From Hyphomicrobiales bacterium (GTDB lineage Bacteria; Pseudomonadota; Alphaproteobacteria; Rhizobiales; Beijerinckiaceae), in contig JAPLOV010000189.1 in NCBI GenBank assembly GCA_026400565.1, forward strand, positions 1-64,000: DNA of 64,000 nt, read 5' to 3'. Both the position numbers and the translations under genes were made by a program. Numbering within the stretch: the first letter of the stretch is position 1; each line of letters begins with the position of its first letter. The notes beneath the pieces were generated by a model. That model worked only from the letters and a program-made list of their open reading frames with translations. It was not told the DNA's origin and searched no databases. Below are positions 30,302-39,835 of this stretch, in pieces.

Positions 30302-31980
30302 GCTGCGCTGACCTTGGTCATGGTTGCTGCCGCACCGGGCGAGACCAGCTCCTGCCGGATGTCGCGGGCGATGGCGTCTGGCGAGCGTCTGGCGGGGTCA
30401 CCCCAGCCGCCGCCACCGGGCGTTTCCAGCCTGAGGCGCTGGCCTTGCTTCAGCCGGACGCCGGTGACCTTCGATGCCATCGGTGCAGTGCGCGGGCCAT
30501 CGTCGCTGTCCCAGGTGAAGGTGTTGAGTGCCGCAGGGCCACCGCCGCCGACGCCGAAGGGCGCATAGCGGCCGCGCTCGCCCAGCAGCGAGATGTCGGC
30601 ACCGCCCGGTGAGAGGATCTCGATCTCGTAAACCGCTCCGAAGCCGCCACGATGCTCGCCGGCACCGGCGCTGTCGGGCCGCAAGGCCCACTGCGTGAAC
30701 ATCACAGGATAGGAGGCTTCGAGGATCTCGGCAGGCGGAATGGTGGCCGTGGAGATCGGGTTGTTGGCATGGTTGAGGCCATCCGAGAGCGGATTGCCGC
30801 CAAGCCCCCCGCCGAAGAACGAGAACATCACCCAGCGTTCGCCACCAGGCCTGTGGCCGGCAATGGACAGCGCATTGATTGTGCCGAAGGGCGCTGCGGT
30901 GGCCCGCGCCGGGTCCGCCTTGGCCAGCGCACCGAAGACCACGCCGATCATGCGCAGGATGGTCTCGGTGTAGCCGGCGACCGGACGGGGCGCACTGACA
31001 CCAAGGAACGTTGTTTCGGGAATGTCGAAGCTGATCGGGTTGAGGCAGCCGGCATTGGCCGGCACGGCGGTGAAGACGTGCTTCAGCGCGACATAGCAAC
31101 AGGCGACGGCGGTGGACCGGGCGATGTTGACCGGCCCCCGGCAGGGCGGCGACGAGCGCGAGAAATCCAGTGTCATCGTGTCGCCCGCGATGGTCAGGTC
31201 GAGCGCGATGGTCAGCCGTTCATCAACGATGCCGTCATTGTCGAGATAATCCTCGAAGCTGTAGCGGCCATCGGGCAAGGCGGCGATGTTCTGGCGCATC
31301 AGCGCGTCGGCGCGGGCGGAGGCTGCGTCGAGGGCGGCCGTGACAACGTCGTCGCCATACTCGTCGATCAGGGCATGGAAACGCTTCTCGCCCAGGTCGA
31401 GCGCGTTGAGCTGGCCATTGAGGTCGCCCCAATTGGAGCGCGGCAGGCGGGTGTTGGCCTGAAGGATGTCGACGATGTCCTGCTGGAGCACACCGGCTCT
31501 GAACAGCTTGACCGGCGGGATCAGCACGCCTTCCTGGAAGCATTCGGTGGCCTGGGGATTGTAGCCGCCCGGCACGTTGCCGCCGATGTCCAGCCAATGT
31601 CCGACCGAAGCGAGCCAGGCGAAGATGCGGCCTTGCCGGATAAGGGGCCGCACCAGCCTAAAGTCATTGAGGTGAGTGCCGCCGGCATACGGGTCATTGA
31701 AGATGAAGGTGTCGCCGGGCTCGATGCCGGCCCCCTCGGCCACCTTGTCGATCACCGCCTTGACTGCAAAAGCCATGGCCCCGACGAAGATCGGCAGACC
31801 CTTTGCGCCCTGCCCCAGCGTCGCGCCCGTGGTGGCATGATAAAGCCCGTGGCAGGCATCGCGCGCCTCGGCGATGATCGGGTTGAAGGCCGAGCGATAG
31901 AGCGTGGCGTCCATCTCGTCGGCAACCTGTTCGAGGCGGCCAGCGAGGATCGCGAAGGTGACGGGGTCGAGCGCGCTCAT
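30298..31980 (-). CDS. Hydantoinase B/oxoprolinase family protein
   Basis: DPVTFAILAGRLEQVADEMDATLYRSAFNPIIAEARD…NDPYAGGTHLNDFRLVRPL. Confidence 0.94.
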   Translation of the reverse strand: MSALDPVTFAILAGRLEQVADEMDATLYRSAFNPIIAEARDACHGLYHATTGATLGQGAKGLPIFVGAMAFAVKAVIDKVAEGAGIEPGDTFIFNDPYAGGTHLNDFRLVRPLIRQGRIFAWLASVGHWLDIGGNVPGGYNPQATECFQEGVLIPPVKLFRAGVLQQDIVDILQANTRLPRSNWGDLNGQLNALDLGEKRFHALIDEYGDDVVTAALDAASARADALMRQNIAALPDGRYSFEDYLDNDGIVDERLTIALDLTIAGDTMTLDFSRSSPPCRGPVNIARSTAVACCYVALKHVFTAVPANAGCLNPISFDIPETTFLGVSAPRPVAGYTETILRMIGVVFGALAKADPARATAAPFGTINALSIAGHRPGGERWVMFSFFGGGLGGNPLSDGLNHANNPISTATIPPAEILEASYPVMFTQWALRPDSAGAGEHRGGFGAVYEIEILSPGGADISLLGERGRYAPFGVGGGGPAALNTFTWDSDDGPRTAPMASKVTGVRLKQGQRLRLETPGGGGWGDPARRSPDAIARDIRQELVSPGAAATMTKVSAA

Positions 31981-32843
31981 TGGCCTTCGCCTTCATAGGA
32001 TTTGCCGAGCGCCAGCATCTCGCCGGTGCCAATGACCTCATTGAGGCTGCCAAAGTCGAACATCTGGTTGCGGAAGGCCGCGCTGGTGCCGTCTCGCACC
32101 AGTGTTGCGTAGAACGCCTGCGCCGTGCGGGCGATGGCGCGGACGATGCCGCCGGGAAAGATGACCAGCGAGAAGCCGATGGCCTGCAATTCAGCGGTGG
32201 AGAGGATCGGCGTCTTGCCGCCCTCGACCATGTTCGCCATCAGCGGCAGGCGCTTGCCCAACGCGGCCACGACCTTGCCCAGTTCCTCCGCCGATCCGGG
32301 GGCCTCGACGAACAGCACGTCCGCGCCAGCCTCGGCATAAAGCGCTGCCCGGTCGATCGCGGCATTGAAACCCTCGACCGCGATCGCATCCGTGCGTGCA
32401 ATGATCAGGGTGTCTGGGCTCTGGCGCGCGTCGACCGCTGCGCGCACCTTGCCCGCCATCTCGGACGGGCTGACCAACCGCTTCTCGGCAAGGTGGCCGC
32501 AGCGCTTGGGGTAGCTCTGGTCCTCGATCTGCAAGGCGTTGGCCCCGGCCCGTTCGAACAGGCGCACGGTGCGCTGCATGTTGAGGGCATTGCCGTAGCC
32601 ATTGTCGGCATCGACGATCAGCGGCGTCGCCACGCGGTCACGGATCAGCGTGATGGTCTCGGCGACCTCGCTCATCGTCACGAGGCCAATGTCCGGCCGC
32701 CCGAGGCGCGTGTAGGCGAGGGCGGCACCGGACAGATACAACGTCTCAGCGCCTGCATCCGTGGCAAGGGCTGCGGTCAGCGGGTCATAGATGCCCGGCG
32801 CCAGCACGATGGGCGTTTGGGCGAGGCGAGATTTGAGGCTCAT
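31977..32843 (-). CDS. Isocitrate lyase/PEP mutase superfamily lyase
   Basis: VLAPGIYDPLTAALATDAGAE…IVDADNGYGNALNMQRTVRLFERAGANALQIEDQSYPKRCGHL; contains the KRCGH lyase motif. Confidence 0.92.
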   Translation of the reverse strand: MSLKSRLAQTPIVLAPGIYDPLTAALATDAGAETLYLSGAALAYTRLGRPDIGLVTMSEVAETITLIRDRVATPLIVDADNGYGNALNMQRTVRLFERAGANALQIEDQSYPKRCGHLAEKRLVSPSEMAGKVRAAVDARQSPDTLIIARTDAIAVEGFNAAIDRAALYAEAGADVLFVEAPGSAEELGKVVAALGKRLPLMANMVEGGKTPILSTAELQAIGFSLVIFPGGIVRAIARTAQAFYATLVRDGTSAAFRNQMFDFGSLNEVIGTGEMLALGKSYEGEGQ

Positions 32844-34222
32844 GACATCTCAGCGAGCTTGAGGATGTTGGAAAGGGAGGGCGCTGAATCGAGATCGAGC
32901 ACGGCGTCCAGAAGCTGGAGGGCGCGAGCGTGGCCGACAACCGGCGTGCTGCATTCCATGAATTTCTCATGCACCTCTGCGGCAGCGTAGGGGTCTTCGG
33001 TGTCACCCTTGTTGGTCAATGCTTCGGCTTCGAAAGTGCGACCATCGGTCAGCACAAGCCTTACGCGCGCGGGGCGGAGAGCGGGCAATTGCGCCGTCAA
33101 GGAAACATCCTCATTGATGCTGATCCGGGTGGCAAGTTCGCGCGTCATGGCATCTTGGCGAGCCGGTTCGCGGAACGCGTCGAGCGTCGCCCCACCATTG
33201 ACGATATAGGTCGCCATCGAAAACGGCATCGAGAACTTCGCCGCCAGCATGTTGCCCGGCGCAGGGTGGTCGAGTTGGGCTGCCCAGACATACGTGTCGA
33301 CGTTGATCGAGGCCACACTGGCCGGATCAAGCCTGCCACCCGCCTGGGCGATGATCCTGCCAAGGGCGTCGAGTGCGCCGTGGTTGTAACGGCATGCGGC
33401 ATGCCGCTTGAAATAGTTGCGCGCGATCTCCCAGCGGTTGCCGAGTTCCGCAACCATCTCGCCGGGTCGCCAGTCGTCTGCAGCTATTCCGCCATAGACC
33501 GAGCCGACGCCGTCCACTTCACCGGTGAAGCCGCTGCTGACGAGATCCCACGCCATCAAGCCAATCATGTTGGAGAAACCGGCATAGGTGTTGCGGACAG
33601 TTGCCCCTTCCAGCATGGTGCGGCGGCTGGTCGTCAGCCCCAGCGAAGAGGCGACGTTGATGACCTCCGTGATCTCGGCGGCGGAGGCCTTGTTCAGCTT
33701 GGCGATGGCCAGGGCCGCGCCGACGACACCCCACGTGCCGTGGGGATGCATGGTGACGTGCAGCTTTGACGCGATGCCGATTCGTGCGCCAATCTCATAG
33801 CCGAGAGCGGTCGCCAGAATGGCATCCTTGCCGCTGAACTTGCGATTGCGGGCGGCTGCCAGCACAGCGGGTACGACATGGATGCCGGGATGGCCGCGCG
33901 CGTACTGGTTGCCTTCGTCGATCTCCAGCATCGTGCCGGCGGTGCCATCCATGAAGGCGTGCAACAACGGCGAACCTGTACGCCGCGCCCTGGCTGTTTT
34001 GGCAAGTCTGGCCGTCGCCGCCGCAACTTCCGGCTCTGCGCGGCCTGCAATGATCGCGCCGAGGCAATCGAGGATCACCAGTCGCGAGCGCGCCATGACC
34101 TCCTCGGGCAAGTCCCCGAAGCGGGCCTTTCGGGCGAAGCCAGCCCATTGCTTCAGCCACGCCGGGCGCTTGCCCGTGACGAGGATGGAGGCAGGCACGA
34201 CGCCAGGTGTCAAGATTGCCAT
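32840..34222 (-). CDS. MmgE/PrpD family protein (2-methylcitrate dehydratase-like)
   Basis: RSRLVILDCLGAIIAGRAEPEV…RGHPGIHVVPAVLAAA…KLHVTMHPHGTWGVVGAA. Confidence 0.92.
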   Translation of the reverse strand: MAILTPGVVPASILVTGKRPAWLKQWAGFARKARFGDLPEEVMARSRLVILDCLGAIIAGRAEPEVAAATARLAKTARARRTGSPLLHAFMDGTAGTMLEIDEGNQYARGHPGIHVVPAVLAAARNRKFSGKDAILATALGYEIGARIGIASKLHVTMHPHGTWGVVGAALAIAKLNKASAAEITEVINVASSLGLTTSRRTMLEGATVRNTYAGFSNMIGLMAWDLVSSGFTGEVDGVGSVYGGIAADDWRPGEMVAELGNRWEIARNYFKRHAACRYNHGALDALGRIIAQAGGRLDPASVASINVDTYVWAAQLDHPAPGNMLAAKFSMPFSMATYIVNGGATLDAFREPARQDAMTRELATRISINEDVSLTAQLPALRPARVRLVLTDGRTFEAEALTNKGDTEDPYAAAEVHEKFMECSTPVVGHARALQLLDAVLDLDSAPSLSNILKLAEMS

Positions 34223-34226
34223 CAGC

Positions 34227-34928
34227 TTACATTCCCAGATAGGTGGTCATCAGGCGCGGGTCGCGGCTGAGGTCACCGGCGCTGCCCGCCATCACGACTG
34301 CGCCGTTCTCCAGCACATAGGCGCGCGCTGCGAGTTCGAGCGACTGCACCACGTTCTGCTCCACGAGCATGACGGCAAGCCCCTCTGCCGCAATCCGGGC
34401 GATCAGCGCAAACATCTCCTCCACCAGCAACGGCGAGAGACCGAGCGAGGGCTCGTCCATGATGATCAGGCGCGGCTCGGCCATCAGGCCGCGGCCGATC
34501 GCCAGCATCTGCTGCTCGCCGCCAGACAAGGTGCCGGCAAACTGGCCGGAGCGCTCCCTCAGGCGCGGAAAGATGCCGAAGACCCTCTCCAGATTGCGGG
34601 CACGGTTGGCGCGGGCGCGGCGATAGGAGCCGAGTTCAAGGTTCTCGAACACGCTCATGTTGGGAAAGATCTTGCGGCCTTCGGGCACATGGATCAGCCC
34701 GGCGGCCATGATGTCCGGCGCTGATCGTGCGATCAGCGACTGGCCATCGAAACGGATGTCGCCGCTGCTGGCGCGGATCAGGCCCGAGACGGCGCGGTTC
34801 AGCGTGGTCTTGCCGACGCCGTTGGCGCCAAGGACCGCCACGATCTCGCCGGCACCGACCGAGAGCGAGACCCCGCGCAGGATCGGCACGCCGCCATAGC
34901 CAGCGACCAGATTGCTGATCTCAAGCAT
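34227..34928 (-). CDS. livF: Branched-chain-amino-acid-type ABC transporter ATP-binding protein LivF
   Basis: GANGVGKTTLNRAVSGLI…LSGGEQQMLAIGRGLM…LIIMDEPSLGLSPLLVEEMF. Confidence 0.93.
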   Translation of the reverse strand: MLEISNLVAGYGGVPILRGVSLSVGAGEIVAVLGANGVGKTTLNRAVSGLIRASSGDIRFDGQSLIARSAPDIMAAGLIHVPEGRKIFPNMSVFENLELGSYRRARANRARNLERVFGIFPRLRERSGQFAGTLSGGEQQMLAIGRGLMAEPRLIIMDEPSLGLSPLLVEEMFALIARIAAEGLAVMLVEQNVVQSLELAARAYVLENGAVVMAGSAGDLSRDPRLMTTYLGM

Positions 34929-35712
34929 GGTGCGCTCCCGGATTCCGGCCGCGCGCTTCAGCCTGCCGGATGTCCTGCGCCTGCATCCTGGCTGCTGCTC
35001 CGTGGCCGAGATAGGCCTCGATCACGGCGGGATCGCGCGAGACGGCGCCGGGCGGTCCTGCGGCAATGATCCGGCCCTGTGCCAGCACATGGACCGTGTC
35101 GCACAGGCTCATGACAGCCTGCATGACATGCTCGACGATGAGGATGGTGACGCCGCTGCTGCGGATGGCCTGCACCACGGGCATCATGTCCCGGATTTCC
35201 GACGGATTGAGGCCGGCCAGTACCTCATCGAGCAGCAGCAGGCGGGGGGCTGTGGCGAGCGCGCGGGCGAGTTCGAGGCGCTTGCGGCCAGCCACGGTGA
35301 GTTGGCCTGCCGACTGGTCGAGCAATGGTCCGAGGCCGACCTGATGGCCCACCGCATCGGCCTGTTCGAGCGCCGCATGGCGGGCCTTGTGCCGCAGGAA
35401 GGCCCCGACCGCGATGTTCTCGCGCACGCTGAGCCCGGCAAAGGGTTGCACGATCTGGAAGGTGCGGGCGATGCCTTGCATGGCTCGCACATGGGCCGGC
35501 AGGCCGGTGATGTCGCGGCCCTCGAACCGGACGGTGCCGGCGGTGGCCGGCTCGAAGCCGGCGATGACCGTAAACAGGGTGGTCTTGCCGGCACCATTGG
35601 GGCCGATCAAACCGGTGATCGAGCCGTCCACCACCTCGAGCGAGGCATTGTCGACGGCAGTCAGGCCGCCGAAGCGCTTGCTGACACCCTGAACGCTGAG
35701 CAGCGTGCTCAT
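34921..35712 (-). CDS. livG: Branched-chain-amino-acid-type ABC transporter ATP-binding protein LivG
   Basis: MSTLLSVQGVSKRFGGLTAVDNASLEV…GPNGAGKTTLFTVIAGF…LLLDEVLAGLNPSEI; start at 35712. Confidence 0.93.
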   Translation of the reverse strand: MSTLLSVQGVSKRFGGLTAVDNASLEVVDGSITGLIGPNGAGKTTLFTVIAGFEPATAGTVRFEGRDITGLPAHVRAMQGIARTFQIVQPFAGLSVRENIAVGAFLRHKARHAALEQADAVGHQVGLGPLLDQSAGQLTVAGRKRLELARALATAPRLLLLDEVLAGLNPSEIRDMMPVVQAIRSSGVTILIVEHVMQAVMSLCDTVHVLAQGRIIAAGPPGAVSRDPAVIEAYLGHGAAARMQAQDIRQAEARGRNPGAHHA

Positions 35713-36689
35713 GGCCGCGCGCCCTTCAGCCTGCCGAGCCAGCCTTGGGCAAGACCAAGAACCCCGCGCGGCGCATAGGCCACGCACAGGATCAGCAGCA
35801 CGCCGAACACAACCAGATCGACACCGGGAATGGCGCCGCCCGTCAGGTTGGCGAAGGCGGTCTTGGTGACCTCGCCAAGGCCAAGCAGGACCACTGCCCC
35901 GACGAGCGGCCCGAACACCGTGCCCAGCCCGCCAATGATCGGCGCCAGCAGGGCCTCGACGGAAATCCACGGCCCGTAGGCGAGGTTGGCATCCAGGTAG
36001 AGGAACTTCTGGGTGTAGAGGCAGCCCGCGCTCGCGGTGATCGCGCCGGACAACGTGATGGCTTTCAGCTTGACGGCCAGGGCATCGACCCCGAGCGCCC
36101 GCGCCGCTTCCTCATTCTCGCGCACCGCGACAAGGTGAGCGCCGAAGCGCGACCGGGACAGGGCGTGCGTCAAGGCGAGGGTTGCGGCCACGAAGGTCAG
36201 TGCGAGCCAGTAGGCCAGCCGCTTGTCGGCGAACTGCATGTGCTCGGCGCCGATCCGGAGCGGCACGAGCACGCCAGCGGCCCCGCCGGTGAAGCCCCAG
36301 GCATTGGCGCTGATGCGGAACACCTCGGCGAAAGCCAGTGTGACCAGTGCGAAATACGAGCCGCGCAGCCGCGCCCTGAAACTGAGATAGCCGATGGCGA
36401 AGCCGACGCCCGCACCCAGCGCCATTGCCAGCGGCAGCGCCAGCCAGGGATTGATGCCGAAGCGGACCTGAAGCAAGGCCATCGCATAGGCCCCTGTACC
36501 AAAGAACACGGCATGGCCAAATGAGAACTGGCCACCATAGCCGCCCAGGATGTTCCAGCCCTGCGCCGCCAGCGTGATGATCATGGCAAAGGCCAGGAAG
36601 TTCAGCACCGTGTTCGAGGTCAGCCCGAGCGGCAGCAGGGCGAGGCCAACGACGACCAGCGCGATCGGCATGTAAGGTTGCCGGCTCAT
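35709..36689 (-). CDS. livM: Branched-chain-amino-acid-type ABC permease LivM
   Basis: GWNILGGYGGQFSFGHAVFFGTGAYAMALL. Confidence 0.93.
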   Translation of the reverse strand: MSRQPYMPIALVVVGLALLPLGLTSNTVLNFLAFAMIITLAAQGWNILGGYGGQFSFGHAVFFGTGAYAMALLQVRFGINPWLALPLAMALGAGVGFAIGYLSFRARLRGSYFALVTLAFAEVFRISANAWGFTGGAAGVLVPLRIGAEHMQFADKRLAYWLALTFVAATLALTHALSRSRFGAHLVAVRENEEAARALGVDALAVKLKAITLSGAITASAGCLYTQKFLYLDANLAYGPWISVEALLAPIIGGLGTVFGPLVGAVVLLGLGEVTKTAFANLTGGAIPGVDLVVFGVLLILCVAYAPRGVLGLAQGWLGRLKGARP

Positions 36690-37558
36690 GCCTTGGCTCC
36701 GAACAGGCCGGTCGGGCGGAACAGCAACACGAGGATGAAGATCAGGAATATCCCGATCTGGCCAAGGCTCTCGCCGAAATAAAGGCCAGACAGGCTTTCG
36801 ACCACGCCGATGATCAGACCGCCGACAAGCGCGCCCGCGATCGAGCCCATGCCGCCGAGCACCACGATGGTGAAGGCGACCAGCACGAAGGCATTGCCGA
36901 TGCGCGGATTGACGAGGAAGGTCGGCATCAGCAGGCAGGCGGCAATGGCCAGACAGGCTGCGCCCAGCCCGAAGGTGACGGCGTAGATGTGGTCGACGTT
37001 GACCCCGGAAAGGGCCGCTCCGGTCTTTTCCTTGGCCACGGCGCGGATCGCCTTGCCGGTATCGGTGTGCGCCAGCAGCAGCCAGAGCAGCAGCGCCACC
37101 ACGAAGGAGGCGACGAAGGCCACCAGTTTGGGCACGGACAGGAACAGGTTGCCGACCTCGACCACTGAAAAGCCGTAGGGCACGTCGATCGAGCGCGTGT
37201 CGGAGCGGAACCCCGCGAGCAGGGCATTCTCGATGATGATCGACAGGCCGAGCGTCACCAGCAGGATGTTGCTGTCATTGCCGTGGCTGGCAGGGTTGAT
37301 GACGAAGCGCTGCACGCCGTAGCCCAGAGCAAAGAACAGCGGCGTCAGGACAAACACCGCCAGATACGGATCAAGCCCGAACACGGTGTGGGCGATCAGC
37401 ACGGCGAACATCGCGGCCGTCAACGTCGCGCCATGGGCGAAGTTGATGATGTGCAGCACGCCATAGACCAGCGTCAGACCCAGCGAGATCAACGCATAGA
37501 CAGCCCCCGTCATGAGGCCGTTGGCGAGTGCGGACAGGAAGATGTCGAGCTTGAGCAT
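36686..37558 (-). CDS. livH: Branched-chain-amino-acid-type ABC permease LivH
   Basis: LMTGAVYALISLGLTLVYGVLHIINFAHGATLT. Confidence 0.94.
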   Translation of the reverse strand: MLKLDIFLSALANGLMTGAVYALISLGLTLVYGVLHIINFAHGATLTAAMFAVLIAHTVFGLDPYLAVFVLTPLFFALGYGVQRFVINPASHGNDSNILLVTLGLSIIIENALLAGFRSDTRSIDVPYGFSVVEVGNLFLSVPKLVAFVASFVVALLLWLLLAHTDTGKAIRAVAKEKTGAALSGVNVDHIYAVTFGLGAACLAIAACLLMPTFLVNPRIGNAFVLVAFTIVVLGGMGSIAGALVGGLIIGVVESLSGLYFGESLGQIGIFLIFILVLLFRPTGLFGAKA

Positions 37559-37581
37559 CGTTTCGTTTCACAACGCGCGGG

Positions 37582-37664
37582 GCGTCATGGTCAGGCTTGA
37601 CCCGACCATCCATATTGATCCTTGCACTCCCGAGCGTCATGGTCGGGCCTGACCCGACCATGAC
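37582..37664. repeat. Two copies of an intergenic palindromic element between livH and the substrate-binding gene
   Basis: GCGTCATGGTCAGGCTTGACCCGACCATC (37582-37610) and GCGTCATGGTCGGGCCTGACCCGACCATGAC (37634-37664), hairpin CATGGTCGGG…CCCGACCATG. Confidence 0.9.
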
Positions 37665-37676
37665 GGTTTAAGGGCA

Positions 37677-38882
37677 TCACACAGCCGGGAAGACGGCCTT
37701 GGCATCGGCGAATTCGGACGGGAAGATCACCTTGATGTCGCCATTCTGGACCTGGGTGTTGACCGGAGCCGCACCCATGTTCTGGCCGTTGACGAACTTG
37801 GTCGGGCCATACGGCATGATGTGGTCCGAGAAGGTCGAGGCAGCCAGCGCTTCGGTGATCTTGCCGCGATCGGCCGAGCCGGCACGCTCGATGGCATCGG
37901 CCAGAAGCAGCACGCAGGAGTAGTTCAACGGCGTGTTGTAGAGCCAGAAGCGCCCACCCTGTTCGGCCAGCGCCTTGACCTGTGCGGTCTTTGGCTTGCG
38001 CGGGTCGGCCCAGTGGTTGCAATCCATCACCAGATTGGCCGCGTCGGGGAATTCCTTGACGAACCGGAAGTTCGATGCAGCGCCGTTGAGGATGGCGTAG
38101 ATGCCCTTGGGCCGGATGCGCTGCTGCTGCATGGTGCGCGAGAGCAGCACGAACTCTGCATAGTAGCTCGACGGGATCACAAGGTCGGGGTTGAGCGCGC
38201 GGATGCGCAGCGCGACGTTCGACATGTCGCGCGAAGGTGTCGGATGGGCGATGGTTTCGAGGATTTCGAAGCCGCGCGGCGGCAACTGGGTCTGGAGCAG
38301 CTTGGCCATGCCGGCACCGAACAGGCCATCCTCATGCACAATGACGACGGTCTTTGCAGCCTTGCCTGCGGCGTCGTTGAGCTTGACAAGGTTTTCGATA
38401 GCGGTCGATGTGACATTTCCGAAGCCCGGGCCGAAGCGGAAGGTGTTCTTGAGCCCGCGCCCGACGATCTGGTCCGAGACGCCGACATCGCAGATGTAGG
38501 GAATGTCATAGCGAGAGGCAGCCTGGCTCGAGGCCAGGACGATCGGCGAGGCGAAGCCGCCGACGATGGCTGCAACGCCTTCGCCCTGCATGCGTTCCAC
38601 CTCGGAGGTGCCGCCTTCCGGGTTTGATCGCGCATCGCCGAAGACCATCTGGAGGCGCGCACCGCCCATCGACTTGATACCGCCGGCGGCATTGATCTCG
38701 TTGAGTGCGATCTCCGCGCCGAGACGGCCATATTCGCCGTCCTGGGCCAGCGCGCCGGTGACGGGCTGGAGAATGCCGATCTTGATGGCCGGCGCCTGCG
38801 CCCGGACGAGGCCAGGGGCTGCAATCAGGGCACCGGTGGCGGCGGCGCCCCGCAGGATGGTGCGGCGGTTGATGCTGGTCAT
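37677..38882 (-). CDS. ABC transporter substrate-binding protein (Liv/urea/amide family)
   Basis: Leader MTSINRRTILRGAAATGALIAAPGLVRAQ; IKIGILQPVTGALAQDGEYGRLGAEIALNEINAAGGI. Confidence 0.93.
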   Translation of the reverse strand: MTSINRRTILRGAAATGALIAAPGLVRAQAPAIKIGILQPVTGALAQDGEYGRLGAEIALNEINAAGGIKSMGGARLQMVFGDARSNPEGGTSEVERMQGEGVAAIVGGFASPIVLASSQAASRYDIPYICDVGVSDQIVGRGLKNTFRFGPGFGNVTSTAIENLVKLNDAAGKAAKTVVIVHEDGLFGAGMAKLLQTQLPPRGFEILETIAHPTPSRDMSNVALRIRALNPDLVIPSSYYAEFVLLSRTMQQQRIRPKGIYAILNGAASNFRFVKEFPDAANLVMDCNHWADPRKPKTAQVKALAEQGGRFWLYNTPLNYSCVLLLADAIERAGSADRGKITEALAASTFSDHIMPYGPTKFVNGQNMGAAPVNTQVQNGDIKVIFPSEFADAKAVFPAV

Positions 38883-39733
38883 GCTCGTCTCCTCGCTGAT
38901 GAAGGGCCTGCGCGATCCGAGCGGGGCGCAGGTGTCCGTTGGGATGAAGGGGTGGAGGTCGTCTCAGGTGCAACGCGCGTTGAGGGCCGCCAGTGGCGAT
39001 TTGCGCCATCGCCGCTGCGCAGCATCTCCATGTGGAAGCTGTGCATGTCGGGTCGGTAGAGCGCCGACAGATGTTCGATGCCGCGGCCATCTGCGCCCTT
39101 GACCACGCGTGTCAGCGAGATCAGCGGCGAGCCGATCTCGACCCCGAGGGCTGCTGCGGTGTCCGGCCCGGCCAGGGTGGCTGACAGGGTCTGGTCGGCC
39201 TTGTCGGCCACGATGCCGGAACGCTCCAGCAACTCGAGCAGGGGCCGGCTCGACAGATCGTCCGCCGTGTAGGTCGAGCCGATCCGTTCCGGCACGTGGG
39301 TGGACAGGTGCGAGAACGGCACGCCATCGAGGCTGCGAACGCGCACCGACCATTGGGTGCGCTCGCCGGGCTTGAGGTTGAGGGCTTCGGCGATGGCAGG
39401 CGGCGGCGTGACATAGGCGAAGGACAGCAGCCGGACACCGGTGGCATGCCCCATCGCTTTCAGGTGGGTCAGCATGTTCGACAAATCGGCAATCAGCGGC
39501 GCATGGGTCCGTGCGACATTGACGAACGTGCCTGCGCCCGGTTGGCGTGTGATCAGACCGTCGCGGGACAGGCCATCAAGCGCGCGCCTGACCGTGACGC
39601 GCGAGAGGGCGTGGGTCGCGGCCAGGCTCGGCTCGCTCGGCAGACGCTCGCCACTGCGAAACGCGCCACTGACGATCCGCTCCTTGAGGAGCAGATAGAG
39701 CCGGTGCGTCTTCGATGTCTCGATGGCGTCCAC
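38879..39733 (-). CDS. GntR/HutC-family transcriptional regulator with UTRA domain
   Basis: LYLLLKERIVSGAFRSGERLPSEPSLAATHALSRVTVRRALDGLSRDGLITRQPGAGTFV; GTG start at 39733 inferred. Confidence 0.9.
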   Translation of the reverse strand: MDAIETSKTHRLYLLLKERIVSGAFRSGERLPSEPSLAATHALSRVTVRRALDGLSRDGLITRQPGAGTFVNVARTHAPLIADLSNMLTHLKAMGHATGVRLLSFAYVTPPPAIAEALNLKPGERTQWSVRVRSLDGVPFSHLSTHVPERIGSTYTADDLSSRPLLELLERSGIVADKADQTLSATLAGPDTAAALGVEIGSPLISLTRVVKGADGRGIEHLSALYRPDMHSFHMEMLRSGDGANRHWRPSTRVAPETTSTPSSQRTPAPRSDRAGPSSARRRA

Positions 39734-39765
39734 GTGCTGAAAAGGCTCCCGCGCCGCTTGCGTGA

Positions 39766-39785
39766 TTGTATTACATCTAGCACAA
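39766..39785. promoter_or_regulatory. Candidate GntR operator between divergent GntR and FAD dehydrogenase genes
   Basis: TTGTATTACATCTAGCACAA imperfect palindrome (TTGTATTA/TAGCACAA, 6/8 arm identity). Confidence 0.5.
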
Positions 39786-39835
39786 ATCAGCCACGTCAAG
39801 AGCGCACTGGAGAGAAAGTGGCAGCAGCGGTTGAA

